DNA of 64,000 nucleotides from Streptomyces diacarni (lineage in GTDB: Bacteria; Actinomycetota; Actinomycetes; Streptomycetales; Streptomycetaceae), in the NCBI RefSeq assembly GCF_003323715.1, contig NZ_QOIN01000024.1:62001-126000 (forward strand). The letters run 5' to 3'. The position numbers and the translations under genes are program-made. Under the pieces are notes generated by a model. It saw only the letters and a list, made by a program, of their open reading frames with translations, ran no database searches and was not told where the DNA came from. Below, one piece after another: positions 1 to 7,991 of this stretch (the stretch's first letter is position 1; every line of letters starts with the position of its first letter).

Positions 1-395
1 CCTGTTGGTACTCCTTGATCCGCCGGCCCGCACATCCTCGGGGCCGCGATCTCCTGGCAGAACACCACGTTCGCCGCGTCTTGCCCTCCATGACGGCCAT
101 CTCATCGGCCGGAGGGGCGAAGGACAGGTCCGCACCGATGGAACGCGAGTCGATGACGAAGAGGACCCGCCGTACGCCTTGCGGAGAATAACCCGGATTC
201 GGGCGCACCGTAGCATTGCGGCAGGCATAGAGCAGCTGCGCCCCGTGACGCATGATGCCGTCGTGCTCCTGCTCGCTGCCGGCAGAAATGCCGGTACGTC
301 GACGAGCGTGATCAGCGGCAAGCCGAACACGTCGTAGCGCTGCACGAACCGCGCGGCCTCTTCCGCGACTCGGGTGTCCCACGCCCCGGCCGACG
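1..395 (-). pseudogene. Relic of acyl-CoA (propionyl/acetyl-CoA) carboxylase beta subunit
   Basis: Reading leftwards on the minus strand, pieces of a carboxyltransferase beta subunit appear in order but in changing frames: RFVQRYDVFGLPLITLVDVP, then EHDGIMRHGAQLLYA, then VIDSRSIGADLSFA, then AANVVFCQEI and RRIKEYQ. In biotin-dependent carboxylases these blocks follow one another in the C-terminal half and form the acyl-CoA side of the active site. The pieces need at least three frameshifts, no start or N-terminal half is present, and the relic runs off the left edge. It cannot encode an active enzyme. The family call rests on the order and spacing of the motifs. Confidence 0.75.
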
Positions 396-1109
396 CCGGG
401 GGCCGGACCACCCGAGCGCTCGACTCAACGACCCGAAGAAACAGTGGTTTCAAGGCCGAGGCAGCGGAACCGAACGTGTCCGCGCGGCCACCAGGCCGAG
501 GGCGTCACCCCGCCCCACTCCGCGGCCACGGGCGCGTATGGCGCACACGGCAAGGGGAGCACGCGCCCCGCCCGGTCATGCCGCTGAGCGAGGAAGCGTT
601 GCAGTGCGCCCGGCATCTGGCGGATGGCGCCGCGGCTCTCCTTGCGGGACGGCGCGGGGTGATCCTCCCGGGAGCGCGTATCGGCTTCCTCGGCCTGGGC
701 ACAGGTCGGTGAACTCGTCATTGCCGACGGCCTTCAGGGACGTGACAGAGAAGTGACGTTGTTCCTCTTCCAACTCCTCCGAACCGTCGGCGTCGTCATC
801 GCCCCCCTCCGCCTCCTGTACTGCCTCGGTCGCCGGAGACTCCCGCTGCTCGGCAAGGGACAGCACACGGGCGGCCGACGGCGGCGAACCGAAGTCATCG
901 GCCGACTGATCGAAAAGAGCCAGGGCGACCTCTTCACGGGGCCCAGCTCCTTCATCCGGCGGAGGGGCAGGCCCTCCGGGCGTCCATGCGGGCTTCGGCC
1001 CAGGTGACCGAAGCCTTTACCGTCAGAGGCATAAAATTGTTCAGTCCGCAAATCCCGGAGAGGCATATAGCGCGCTGGGTCGCAAGTATTTTGGCGAGTA
1101 AGTCCAAGG
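396..1109. other. Stretch with no recognisable gene
   Basis: About 700 bases between the carboxylase relic and the exporter promoter. Open frames exist on both strands but none has a recognisable domain, a convincing ribosome site or consistent codon bias. Because the neighbouring relic is frame-broken, this is probably more decayed coding DNA, but I could not identify a parent gene. Confidence 0.5.
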
Positions 1110-1138
1110 TTGACAGCGTTGTGGAGCTTGCTTATAGT
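1110..1138 (+). promoter_or_regulatory. Near-consensus vegetative promoter of the exporter gene
   Basis: TTGACA at 1110-1115 and TATAGT at 1133-1138 are separated by exactly 17 bases. This is a perfect -35 and a five-of-six -10 element for the principal (HrdB-type) sigma factor. It ends 39 bases before the ATG at 1178, leaving a short leader. Such a strong match is unusual in Streptomyces and predicts high transcription unless repressed. Confidence 0.75.
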
Positions 1139-1177
1139 CCACACGTTCTGTGCTCCCGCTGATATTCAAAGGTGGCC

Positions 1178-2755
1178 ATGGCTACGCCTCCCACACTGTC
1201 GAAGTTCAGGCAGCGGTTGATTCTTTCCGTTCTCATGGTGTGTTCGCTGCTGATTTGGCTGGACAACACCGTTCTCAGTATCACTCTGGAGACCCTCGCG
1301 GACCCGGTCCTTGGACTGGGGGCCGACCCCGGTGAGCTGCAATGGGCCACGGGTGCCTACACCCTGGTCTTCGCCACCTTGATGTTCACCGCCGGCGCGC
1401 TGGGCGACAGCTTCGGCCACCGGAATGTCCTCGCAGTCGGCTTGGTGATCTTCGCCGGGGCTTCGATCTGGGCCGCATACGCAGGCGATGCCGGCCAGCT
1501 GATTGCCGCCAGGGCCGCGATGGGAGTCGGCGCCGCATTGATCATGCCCGCCAACTTCGCCGTCCTGTTGTGGACCTTCACCGGCCCCACCCGGGCGACC
1601 GCAATCGCCATTTCCTCGACCTCCACCGGCGTCGGAATGGCAGCGGGCCCGGTATTGGCAGGACTCCTGCTCAGCCATTTCTGGTGGGGTTCGGTCTTCC
1701 TTGTCAACGTCCCGATCGTCGTGGTGGCATTGGCCGGAGTCATCCTGCTGGTCCCCAATTTCCGCAGTCCCGTCGTGCGGCCCCTGGACCCGACTGGCAT
1801 TCTGCTGTCGATCAGCGGACTCGCGGCATTGACCTACGGTCTGATCCGCGCGGGGCAGGTGGACGCCTGGAGCCGTTGGGACGTGTGGGCACCGATCGCG
1901 GCCGGGCTCGTCCTGATGGCCGCGTTCGTGCTCGTCGAACTGAGGACCAGGGAACCGAGCTTCGACCCCCGGATGCTTGCACAGCGGATGTTCGGTGGCG
2001 GCAACGTGTCCATGGCGTTGCTGTTCTTCTCCGTGGCAGCCATCACCTTCTACAACGCCTTCTACATGCAAGGCGCACTGGGCTACTCCCCGATGAAGGC
2101 CGGCCTGGCCAACGTCCCCACCGCCCTCGGCGCAGTCGTAGGCGCCCCCCTGGGCGCACGCCTGGTCCGCCGATGGTCACTGCGCCCTGTCGCCTTGCCC
2201 GCGCTCACGGCGGCGGCACTCAGCTTCGGCGCGGTCGGCTTCCTCGGGCTGCACACCCCGCTCGTCTGGATCGAAATCCTGCTGCTGGTGCAGGGCCTGT
2301 CCGTCGGTCTGGTGATGGCCCCCGTAACCGGAGCGCTGATCAGCAGCCTGCCGCTGGAACAATCCGGTGCCGGATCCGCCGTCACCAACACGGCACGACA
2401 GGTCGGCAGCGTGATCGGCATCGCGGTAGGCGGCACCATCCTGTCGATCGCCTACCGAAGCGCGATCGAACCCGCACTGAACGATGTCCCGGCATCACTC
2501 CAAGACAGCGCACGGGTATCCGCGGAACAGGCCCGGCACGCCGCCGCCACAGCCGACCGGCCCGCCCTGGCGCAGTCCGCCGATCACGCGTTCATCCACG
2601 CCATGCACGTCGGCGTCGTCTGGATCATGTTCATCGCACTCTTCGCAACAGCCGTACTGGCCTACGCCCTGTCCGCTGCCAAAAAGAAGAAGGATCCGAC
2701 ACCGGAGCTGGACCACGAAGAGGCCCGTGTCTCCGAGTCTCCCTCCCCCGCGTGA
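1178..2755 (+). CDS. MFS drug exporter, DHA2 (14-helix) family
   Basis: A 525-residue integral membrane protein of the drug:proton antiporter-2 type, expected to expel a small-molecule toxin using the proton gradient. The N-terminus has the typical motif WLDNTVLSITLETL in helix 1. The loop between helices 2 and 3 (GALGDSFGHRNVL) is the MFS motif A, and a helix-5 motif-C-like block (GVGMAAGPVLAGLL) marks it as an antiporter. About 14 hydrophobic stretches span the protein, and the tail is lysine-rich then acidic. I prefer the ATG at 1178, preceded by AAAGGTGG; a GTG at 1172 is in frame but overlaps that ribosome site. Expression should come from the strong promoter at 1110-1138. No regulator gene lies next to it. 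The helR gene follows downstream, so both may serve antibiotic tolerance, but the substrate cannot be read from sequence. Confidence 0.85.
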   Translation: MATPPTLSKFRQRLILSVLMVCSLLIWLDNTVLSITLETLADPVLGLGADPGELQWATGAYTLVFATLMFTAGALGDSFGHRNVLAVGLVIFAGASIWAAYAGDAGQLIAARAAMGVGAALIMPANFAVLLWTFTGPTRATAIAISSTSTGVGMAAGPVLAGLLLSHFWWGSVFLVNVPIVVVALAGVILLVPNFRSPVVRPLDPTGILLSISGLAALTYGLIRAGQVDAWSRWDVWAPIAAGLVLMAAFVLVELRTREPSFDPRMLAQRMFGGGNVSMALLFFSVAAITFYNAFYMQGALGYSPMKAGLANVPTALGAVVGAPLGARLVRRWSLRPVALPALTAAALSFGAVGFLGLHTPLVWIEILLLVQGLSVGLVMAPVTGALISSLPLEQSGAGSAVTNTARQVGSVIGIAVGGTILSIAYRSAIEPALNDVPASLQDSARVSAEQARHAAATADRPALAQSADHAFIHAMHVGVVWIMFIALFATAVLAYALSAAKKKKDPTPELDHEEARVSESPSPA

Positions 2756-2771
2756 CGGGCTGTGCGTGGAC

Positions 2772-2955
2772 GGCATCGCGCAAGCCGATTTCCCTACGAC
2801 GATCCGGCCGGCCGAGCGGTGCGGGCTGCCCGCCATGGTGGCCGAGAAGGCGAGACGTGTCGGCGTGGCCAACGTACCGCGAGGCCGCCGACGTGAAGGC
2901 ACTGTCGCTCGTGGGTGGGACGGTGGCTGGGGACGACCCGGACGTGCAGCCCCTG
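2772..2955 (+). pseudogene. Remnant of an IS1380-family transposase (left of helR)
   Basis: The plus strand reads IRPAERCGLPAMVAEK and then, after a frame change, VKALSLVGGTVAGDDPDV. These match in order the N-terminal part of IS1380-type transposases (typically RLAERCGLPALVAE, then KALSLVAGMVAGADSIDD). The rest of the transposase is missing. The stretch 2802-2848 has a partner at 5497-5543 on the opposite strand with 40 of 47 identical positions, so the helR gene is framed by two inverted copies. The relic ends just before the helR ribosome site. Confidence 0.65.
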
Positions 2956-2979
2956 TGTTGAAGAAGAAGGAGTCCCCTG

Positions 2980-5061
2980 TTGTCGGAAATGAATGATCCT
3001 GCTGTGCGTGAGGTCGAAGCGGAGCGGGATTATGTGTCGTCCTTGTACGAGCTGCTGACCGAGCGGCTTTCCGAGGCGCGAGTACAGCGGGTGAGTGTGC
3101 TGAAGGCCCCGACGGAAAGCGCCGGTGAGGCATACGAGCGGGAAATCGCCGCCGAGCGTCTTGCCAAGGAAATCGGCCGACTGGAGGGCGCCGAAAGGGG
3201 GCTGATCTTCGGGCGCATCGACTGGACGGACGGCATGGCCCTGCGCATCGGGCGGATCGGACTCCAGAGGGAGGAGGACGAGCTGCCTCTGCTCGTGGAC
3301 TGGCGCGCGAACGCGGCGCGGCCTTTCTACGAGGCGACACCGGTCCACCCGATGGGCCTGCGGCGGCGCCGGCACCTGCGCCTCGAAGAGCGCACGGTCA
3401 TCTCGGTGAGCGACGAGTTGCTGGACGGCAGCGCCCCGACCGACGGGGATGTCGTGGGAGACGGCCCGTTGACCGAGGCTCTGTCGGCACGGCGTACGGG
3501 CAAGATGCACACGGCAGTCGCGACACTGCAGTCCGAGCAGGACGAGATCGTCCGCTCCGCCCATCGCGGGGTGACCGTGGTGCAGGGCGGGCCCGGCACC
3601 GGCAAGACGGTGGTCGCCCTGCATCGGGCAGCCTACGTCCTGTACGCGTTCCCACGCGCCGCGGAAGAGGGCGTCCTGGTGGTGGGCCCGAACGCCCGGT
3701 TCCTCGACTACATCTCCCAGGTTCTTCCCTCGCTTGGAGAGAACGACGTCGATCTGGCGACCTGCCGGGAACTGGGCGGCGTGTCCACGGACACGGTGAG
3801 CCCGTTCGACGCGACACGCGTGAAGGGCCACTCCGACCTCGCCGAAGCTTTGGCCGGCCTGCTGCGCATCCACCAAGCCCCCGCCGGTGACTTCACCGTG
3901 CGGGTCGGCCAGCAACTGGTTCACCTCTCCGGCGAGGAAGTCGCCACGGCGCGCGATTCCGCCTTGGCGGCCGCACTGGGGCACAACCCCGCGCGCCAGG
4001 TCTTCAAAGAGCTCGTGGTCGATGCCGTCGCCGACGCGATGCAACGAGACATGGGCGACGTCCTGGAGCAGATCGACGCCGATGCCGAAAAGATGACGGG
4101 CATCAACCTCGACCGGTTCACGGGAGCCGCCCAGCGCCGTGCCGAAGGTGCGCCCGAGCCGGGTCCGGCCCACGAGTTGGACTTGGACGCCATCCGCGCC
4201 GATCTCCTTGCCGACGCCGACGTCGACCGGCTGATCGAGGTGTTGTGGCCGCGGTTGGTACCCGGTGACCTCGTGAAGGCGCTCCTGACGAGTGCCGACG
4301 CTCTCGCCGAGTACCTGCCCCGTCTGACCGCGCAGGAGCGGTCCCTTCTGCTGCGCGGTCCCGACGACCCGTGGACCGATGCCGATGTGCCGTTGCTGGA
4401 CGAGGCGGCGAGCCTGGTCGACGGCCCCCCCGAGCGGACGTACGGGCACGTCGTCGTCGACGAGGCGCAGGAACTGACCGCCATGCAGTGGCGGATGATC
4501 GTCCGCCGCTGCCCGGCGCGGGCGATGACGCTGGTGGGTGACTTCGCCCAGGCAGGCCCCGTCGCGACGGCACGCGACTGGAAGGAAGCACTGAGCCCCC
4601 ACGTCGGACCGCGGTTCAATCTGCACAACCTGACCGTCAGCTACCGCACCACGCAGGAGATCCTGGAGAGCGTCCAGGATCTGCTCAGACGGATCGCCCC
4701 GGACCAGAAGCCCACACGGTCACTGCGCAGCGGAGAGAACCCGCGCACCGTGACCACACCTGTGGACGGGTTGGTCGCCGCAGTCGTTCAGGAACTCCGC
4801 GCCCAGAGCAGCGCGCACCCGGGCGAGCTTCTGGGAGTGATCTGCGCGGACGCCAGGGTGAGCGAGCTGACGACCCAAGGCGTCGCTCACCACGCACGCA
4901 TCGTGCCGGCATCCGAAGCACGCGGTCTGGAATTCGACGGGGTCGTCGTCATCAACCCCGAGGAAATCACCACGGCCCGTCCCGGTGGGGAAAGGGACCT
5001 GTACGTGGCCCTGACCCGGGCCACCAAGCGCCTTTGCACCATCACCGCCCAGCCCGCCTGA
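2980..5061 (+). CDS. helR: HelR/HelD-like RNA polymerase recycling motor ATPase
   Basis: A 693-residue superfamily 1 helicase-like ATPase. HelD-type proteins bind RNA polymerase rather than unwinding DNA and pry it off nucleic acid; the Streptomyces venezuelae HelR form removes rifamycin-stalled polymerase and gives rifamycin tolerance. An N-terminal charged helical region (about 1-75, the coiled-coil that enters the secondary channel in this family) is followed by a first RecA-like domain with Walker A GGPGTGKT at 203-210. A DEAQELTAMQW motif (Walker B/motif II), SYRTTQEI (motif IV region) and a C-terminal LYVALTRATKRL motif (motif VI) complete the ATPase. The TTG at 2980 is chosen because AAGGAG lies 7 bases before it; the ATG at 2989 would be too far. 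No long palindrome resembling a rifamycin-associated element was seen at 2756-2979. Inverted IS1380 relics flank it. HelR versus general HelD is inferred from length and sequence. Confidence 0.8.
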   Translation: MSEMNDPAVREVEAERDYVSSLYELLTERLSEARVQRVSVLKAPTESAGEAYEREIAAERLAKEIGRLEGAERGLIFGRIDWTDGMALRIGRIGLQREEDELPLLVDWRANAARPFYEATPVHPMGLRRRRHLRLEERTVISVSDELLDGSAPTDGDVVGDGPLTEALSARRTGKMHTAVATLQSEQDEIVRSAHRGVTVVQGGPGTGKTVVALHRAAYVLYAFPRAAEEGVLVVGPNARFLDYISQVLPSLGENDVDLATCRELGGVSTDTVSPFDATRVKGHSDLAEALAGLLRIHQAPAGDFTVRVGQQLVHLSGEEVATARDSALAAALGHNPARQVFKELVVDAVADAMQRDMGDVLEQIDADAEKMTGINLDRFTGAAQRRAEGAPEPGPAHELDLDAIRADLLADADVDRLIEVLWPRLVPGDLVKALLTSADALAEYLPRLTAQERSLLLRGPDDPWTDADVPLLDEAASLVDGPPERTYGHVVVDEAQELTAMQWRMIVRRCPARAMTLVGDFAQAGPVATARDWKEALSPHVGPRFNLHNLTVSYRTTQEILESVQDLLRRIAPDQKPTRSLRSGENPRTVTTPVDGLVAAVVQELRAQSSAHPGELLGVICADARVSELTTQGVAHHARIVPASEARGLEFDGVVVINPEEITTARPGGERDLYVALTRATKRLCTITAQPA

Positions 5062-5068
5062 CGGCTCG

Positions 5069-5093
5069 GCGCCCGCGGCGTCGCCGCGGGCGC
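5069..5093 (+). terminator. GC-rich hairpin after helR
   Basis: GCGCCCGCGGC (5069-5079) pairs perfectly with GCCGCGGGCGC (5083-5093) around a 3-base loop, 7 bases after the helR stop. There is no T-run, as is common for Streptomyces terminators. Confidence 0.6.
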
Positions 5094-5269
5094 GCCCGGC
5101 GCGGTACAGACATCGGCCCCGCGTGTACGGGACTGCCCGCTGCCTTACTGCTCTCGGCCGTACCCGGCAGCATGCGGCTGTGCATGCCGACGGTGTTCAA
5201 ACAGACCGCTTCGCGCAGCAGGGTGACGTCGCTGGTGGCCGCCGTGGGCCACCAGCTCGGCGGCCCACG

Positions 5270-5575
5270 CTGCCTCCTCACGCAGCGGCGCGAAGAACAA
5301 GTACAGCTCGTGCGCGGTGATCCGCCGCCGGAACGGCGCACACGCCGCCGGCAGACGCGACAGGCCACAGGCCACCTTGGCGCAGCACGTCCAGGTCGTC
5401 GATGCTGTCCGCCCCAGCCACCATTCCGCGCGATCGACAGCGCCTTCTCGTCGGCGGCCGTCCCCGCGCCGTTGGCCACGTCCACGAATTCCACCATTCT
5501 CGGCCATCAGGGCGGGCAGAGCGCATCGCTCGGCCAACCGGATATTCGGGATGAACCTGGCATGCATCATGCACG
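5270..5575 (-). pseudogene. Remnant of an IS1380-family transposase (right of helR)
   Basis: Reading leftwards from 5575, the minus strand gives NIRLAERCALPALMAEN, then in another frame KALSIARN, then in a third GMVAGADSIDDLDVLRQGGL. That order is the conserved N-terminal run of IS1380 transposases. At least two frameshifts break it, and the catalytic C-terminal half is absent. It is inverted relative to the remnant at 2772-2955. Sequence between about 5100 and 5270 was not recognised. Confidence 0.7.
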
Positions 5576-5837
5576 ATTAAGCCGGGGCCATCGGACGCGG
5601 TAAACAGTTTCGCGATCCTTTATGAAACTTTAACTTTTTGCGGGTGACTCCCCCTACCGTAGGCAGCAGGCGCCTCTTCCTATTCCTCGTCCACCAACAG
5701 TCCGTCACGCTGTGACTAGTTCGGGGTGGACAGGTCGAGTCACTCTGTGCCATCCTAATCTACCAGTGATTGAACCTACTAGGTTTTAACGTGCGCAAAT
5801 GCGGGATCACTGATAGAGGGCAACGGGGGGCTCTGAC
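5576..5837. promoter_or_regulatory. AT-richer leader of the LuxR-type gene, with a palindrome
   Basis: This intergenic stretch is clearly less GC-rich than its surroundings. It holds a perfect 13-base palindrome AACCTACTAGGTT at 5773-5785, 53 bases before the ATG of the LuxR-type gene. No consensus promoter pair stands out. The palindrome is a candidate operator, which is inference only. Confidence 0.35.
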
Positions 5838-6596
5838 ATGAGTAGGTCGACGTGGCAATCGATCTCCAGCAGCGGAAGCAGCCAGGCAGGCCGCTTGGCG
5901 CCTGATGCATATGGCGGCCAAGCCTCCCTGCGGGCCAGACGCTCCCTGTTGCAGACGGAGATAACGCTGATAATCGACGACTCCTTTCGTCGATACAGCA
6001 TCGAGGGAATGCTTCGTTCCCTCGACATCCAGTTCACAGCGCAGTCCGTTGCAGATTTCGTCGCTCTCTCGGTGTTCTGCGACGGCCAACTGATCATTTC
6101 AGACAGCGCTGCTTTGGGGTCTGTACCTGGCGAGATCGCTGAAAATCTACGCCTCCAGAACATTCCTATACTGATCCTGGTGGATTCGGCAGACGTTGTT
6201 GAACCGCCCTGGGTCGATCACGCAAACGGTTTTCTGGACTGGGCAGGCCTCCACCCCGAGACTCTGCGCGAAGCGATCGTCGACGTGAAGGCTGGACGCT
6301 TTCATGTGTCGGCGAACCTGGCACGACGCTCTTTGACGGCACCCGACAAAGCCGGTGAGGATGCCGCCTCGAAGCGCGCGTCGATGATTGCGCTGACGGC
6401 ACGTGAGCACCAGGTACTGCGCTTGATTGCCGAGGGGCTGAGCAACCGAGAAGTTGCTCGATCGCTGGGTATATCCGAACACGGAGTCAAACGCGCGGTC
6501 GGCATCATTTTAGCCAAGCTCAACTGTCCGAACCGGACCCTTGCGGTGGTTCGGGCCATAGAGTCGGGCCTCCTCGTCATGTCAGGTGCCGAATGA
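5838..6596 (+). CDS. Orphan LuxR-type response regulator with atypical receiver domain
   Basis: 252 residues. The C-terminus (about 185-245) is a LuxR/NarL helix-turn-helix: LTAREHQVLRLIAEGLSNRE, then ARSLGISEHGVKRAVGIILAKL. The N-terminal 30-150 region has receiver-like beta/alpha spacing (ITLIIDDSFRRYSIEGML, IPILILVDSADVV) and an acidic IIDD pair. The usual phosphoacceptor context is replaced by QLIISDSAALGS, so phosphorylation is doubtful; it may respond to a ligand or work without phosphorylation. No histidine kinase gene is adjacent. Codon third positions are less GC-rich than in flanking core genes, a sign of foreign origin. GGGGGG lies before the ATG. Targets are unknown; it sits between IS remnants. 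Confidence 0.75.
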   Translation: MSRSTWQSISSSGSSQAGRLAPDAYGGQASLRARRSLLQTEITLIIDDSFRRYSIEGMLRSLDIQFTAQSVADFVALSVFCDGQLIISDSAALGSVPGEIAENLRLQNIPILILVDSADVVEPPWVDHANGFLDWAGLHPETLREAIVDVKAGRFHVSANLARRSLTAPDKAGEDAASKRASMIALTAREHQVLRLIAEGLSNREVARSLGISEHGVKRAVGIILAKLNCPNRTLAVVRAIESGLLVMSGAE

Positions 6597-6602
6597 TCGG
6601 CG

Positions 6603-7085
6603 CTGCTTCGGGGAACTGGTGACCGTGGCCCGGCGCGAGCAGGCAGCCTATGTGCGGCGGGGACGTCCGTGGAGTCCCCGCCGCGAGACCGCTTTTTGCT
6701 GGTCGCGGCCTACTGGCGCACGACCCTGACGGCGCGTCAGCTGACGCCGTCGTTCGGGATCGCCAAGTCGGCCGCGGCCGGGCCGTCGACCATCTGGGGC
6801 CGATACTCGCGGCAGCCGCGCAAGCGGTTCGCCAGGGACGCCGTGCTCATCGTCGAAGGGACCCTTGCGCCTACCCGCGACCACCGCATCGCCGAGCAGT
6901 CGAAGAACTCCTGCTATTCCACGGCGCATCAGGTGGTCATTCGACGCCGCGAGCTGCCTGGGTGGTCGTGGCCGGCCTCCCCTCCCCGGCAACAGCCACG
7001 ACGCCCGGCTGAGAGGAATTCGACGCAAAGGACATCGTCGGCAAGACCACAATCACCGCCGGCGGCCGACGCCCCGCCGAAGCCG
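6603..7085 (+). pseudogene. Broken IS5-family transposase
   Basis: The plus strand carries pieces of a short IS5/IS112-type transposase: DRFLLVAAYWRTTLTARQL, FGIAKSAA, then in another frame VDHLGPILAA, then RKRFARDAVLIVEGTLAPTR with DHRIAEQSKN, and in a further frame VVVAGLPSPA. In intact relatives VLIVDGTLVPTRD contains the first catalytic Asp; here it reads VEGTL, so the Asp is also lost. Three or more frameshifts and a missing 3' half make it inactive. No terminal repeats were recognised. Sequence from 7086 to 7269 holds nothing I could identify. Confidence 0.75.
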
Positions 7086-7269
7086 ATGGCCAAGGACAAG
7101 GAGCAGCAGCTGCCGCTCGGTGGGCCCTACACCCGGCACGAGACCCGTCGCCGCCACTCGCCTGCCCGCAGCCCGATTCAGACCGATCCAGGCCCCGGCG
7201 GACTGCCAGGAGCCATCACCGCTCCCCGAACCTCATTCCGTCCCGTACCTACCCTCACGACGTCGAACG

Positions 7270-7662
7270 TCAGGAAAGGGGGAACCAGCCCGACAGGTGC
7301 TTGGCAATGGCCGGTACAGCGATGTGGTCCTGCGCGACTTCCTCGACAAACGGGCCGGCGACGGAGAAGTGCGGCGGGACAGTACTGGCGCTGACGCCGT
7401 TGAACCGCAGGAAGACGCGCATGGCAAGCCAAGCGGTGCGTTCATTGCCGTCGATCAGCGCGTGATTGCGGGCGACGGAGTGCAGTAGCGCCGCCGCCTT
7501 CTCGTGCAGCGTGGGATACAACTCGGCCCCGAACACGTTCGTCCGGGGCCGTTCGATCGCCGACACCAGAAGACCCACGTCGCGCACGCCGTGCTCGGTG
7601 CCGTTGACCGTGCGGGCGATGGCCAGGAGCTCGTCGATCTGGATGTAGCGCACGTCGATCAC
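7270..7662 (-). CDS. Fic/Doc-family toxin
   Basis: 130 residues with Doc-like length and the Fic-fold signature VARNHALIDGNERTAWLAM at about 62-80. Fic proteins transfer AMP, and Doc transfers phosphate to EF-Tu, using the motif His as base. Doc-type motifs end in NKR and AMP-transferring Fic motifs in GNGR. Here the codon is GAA, giving GNER, so the residue that in Doc is Lys is an acidic Glu. This could alter or abolish activity, or mark a detoxified toxin. The GTG start overlaps the antitoxin stop in a GTGA tetranucleotide, giving translational coupling. It was probably acquired together with the antitoxin; it is the last gene of the accessory stretch before the core starts at 7992. Confidence 0.85.
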   Translation of the reverse strand: MIDVRYIQIDELLAIARTVNGTEHGVRDVGLLVSAIERPRTNVFGAELYPTLHEKAAALLHSVARNHALIDGNERTAWLAMRVFLRFNGVSASTVPPHFSVAGPFVEEVAQDHIAVPAIAKHLSGWFPLS

Positions 7663-7853
7663 TTCAGGTAGTCCAGGATCTCCGCATCGCTGTCCATGAG
7701 CTCGGTCAGGACGTCGTCGACCTTCAGCTCGGCCCGGTTCTGGGCGTCACGGATGGCCTCGATGGCAAGTTCCTGCTTGCTGCGGCCCTCCCGACGAGCC
7801 CGCTCGGTGAGCTGCGCGTCCAGGTCGTCGGGGAGCCGGAGTGTCATCGCCAT
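7659..7853 (-). CDS. Ribbon-helix-helix antitoxin of the Fic/Doc pair
   Basis: 64 residues. The N-terminal MTLRLPDDLDAQLTERARRE is a typical CopG/Arc-type ribbon-helix-helix: one DNA-binding beta strand, then helix A, then GRSKQELAIEAIRDA as helix B. The acidic C-terminal tail (VDDVLTELMDSDAEILDYL) should bind the toxin. Such antitoxins neutralise the toxin and repress their own operon. The ATG at 7853 is chosen because the protein family starts here and the operator lies immediately upstream; an ATG at 7847 is also possible. A -10-like TATCAT sits 6 bases before the ATG, which suggests a leaderless transcript. The gene overlaps the toxin by 4 bases. Confidence 0.85.
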   Translation of the reverse strand: MAMTLRLPDDLDAQLTERARREGRSKQELAIEAIRDAQNRAELKVDDVLTELMDSDAEILDYLK

Positions 7854-7860
7854 ACGCAGA

Positions 7861-7879
7861 TGATACCTGGCCGGTATCA
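7861..7879 (-). promoter_or_regulatory. Palindromic operator overlapping the TA promoter
   Basis: TGATACC (7861-7867) and GGTATCA (7873-7879) are a perfect 7-base inverted repeat with a 5-base centre. Read on the minus strand, the right part supplies a TATCAT -10-like element 6 bases before the antitoxin ATG. A ribbon-helix-helix dimer bound here would block RNA polymerase, the usual autoregulation of toxin-antitoxin operons. Confidence 0.65.
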
Positions 7880-7991
7880 ATGGCGCAGTCGGGCGTTCTC
7901 GACGCCCGGACCATGGGGCCCGGATGGTCACTCGCACCGCTGCACGGAGGGAAACAGTTCGAGCACCCCACCCGGCCAAGAAATGCGCAGG

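Noticed and set aside
734..1144. 136-codon open frame on the minus strand before the exporter
   Set aside because: No recognisable domain, overlaps the exporter promoter, and lacks consistent codon bias.
1166..2071. Long open frame on the minus strand opposite the exporter gene
   Set aside because: Polar, repeat-like translation with no domain; a shadow of the high-GC codon bias of the exporter gene.
2756..2979. Rifamycin-associated element before helR
   Set aside because: No long palindrome of the expected kind was found; the space is filled by transposase relic.
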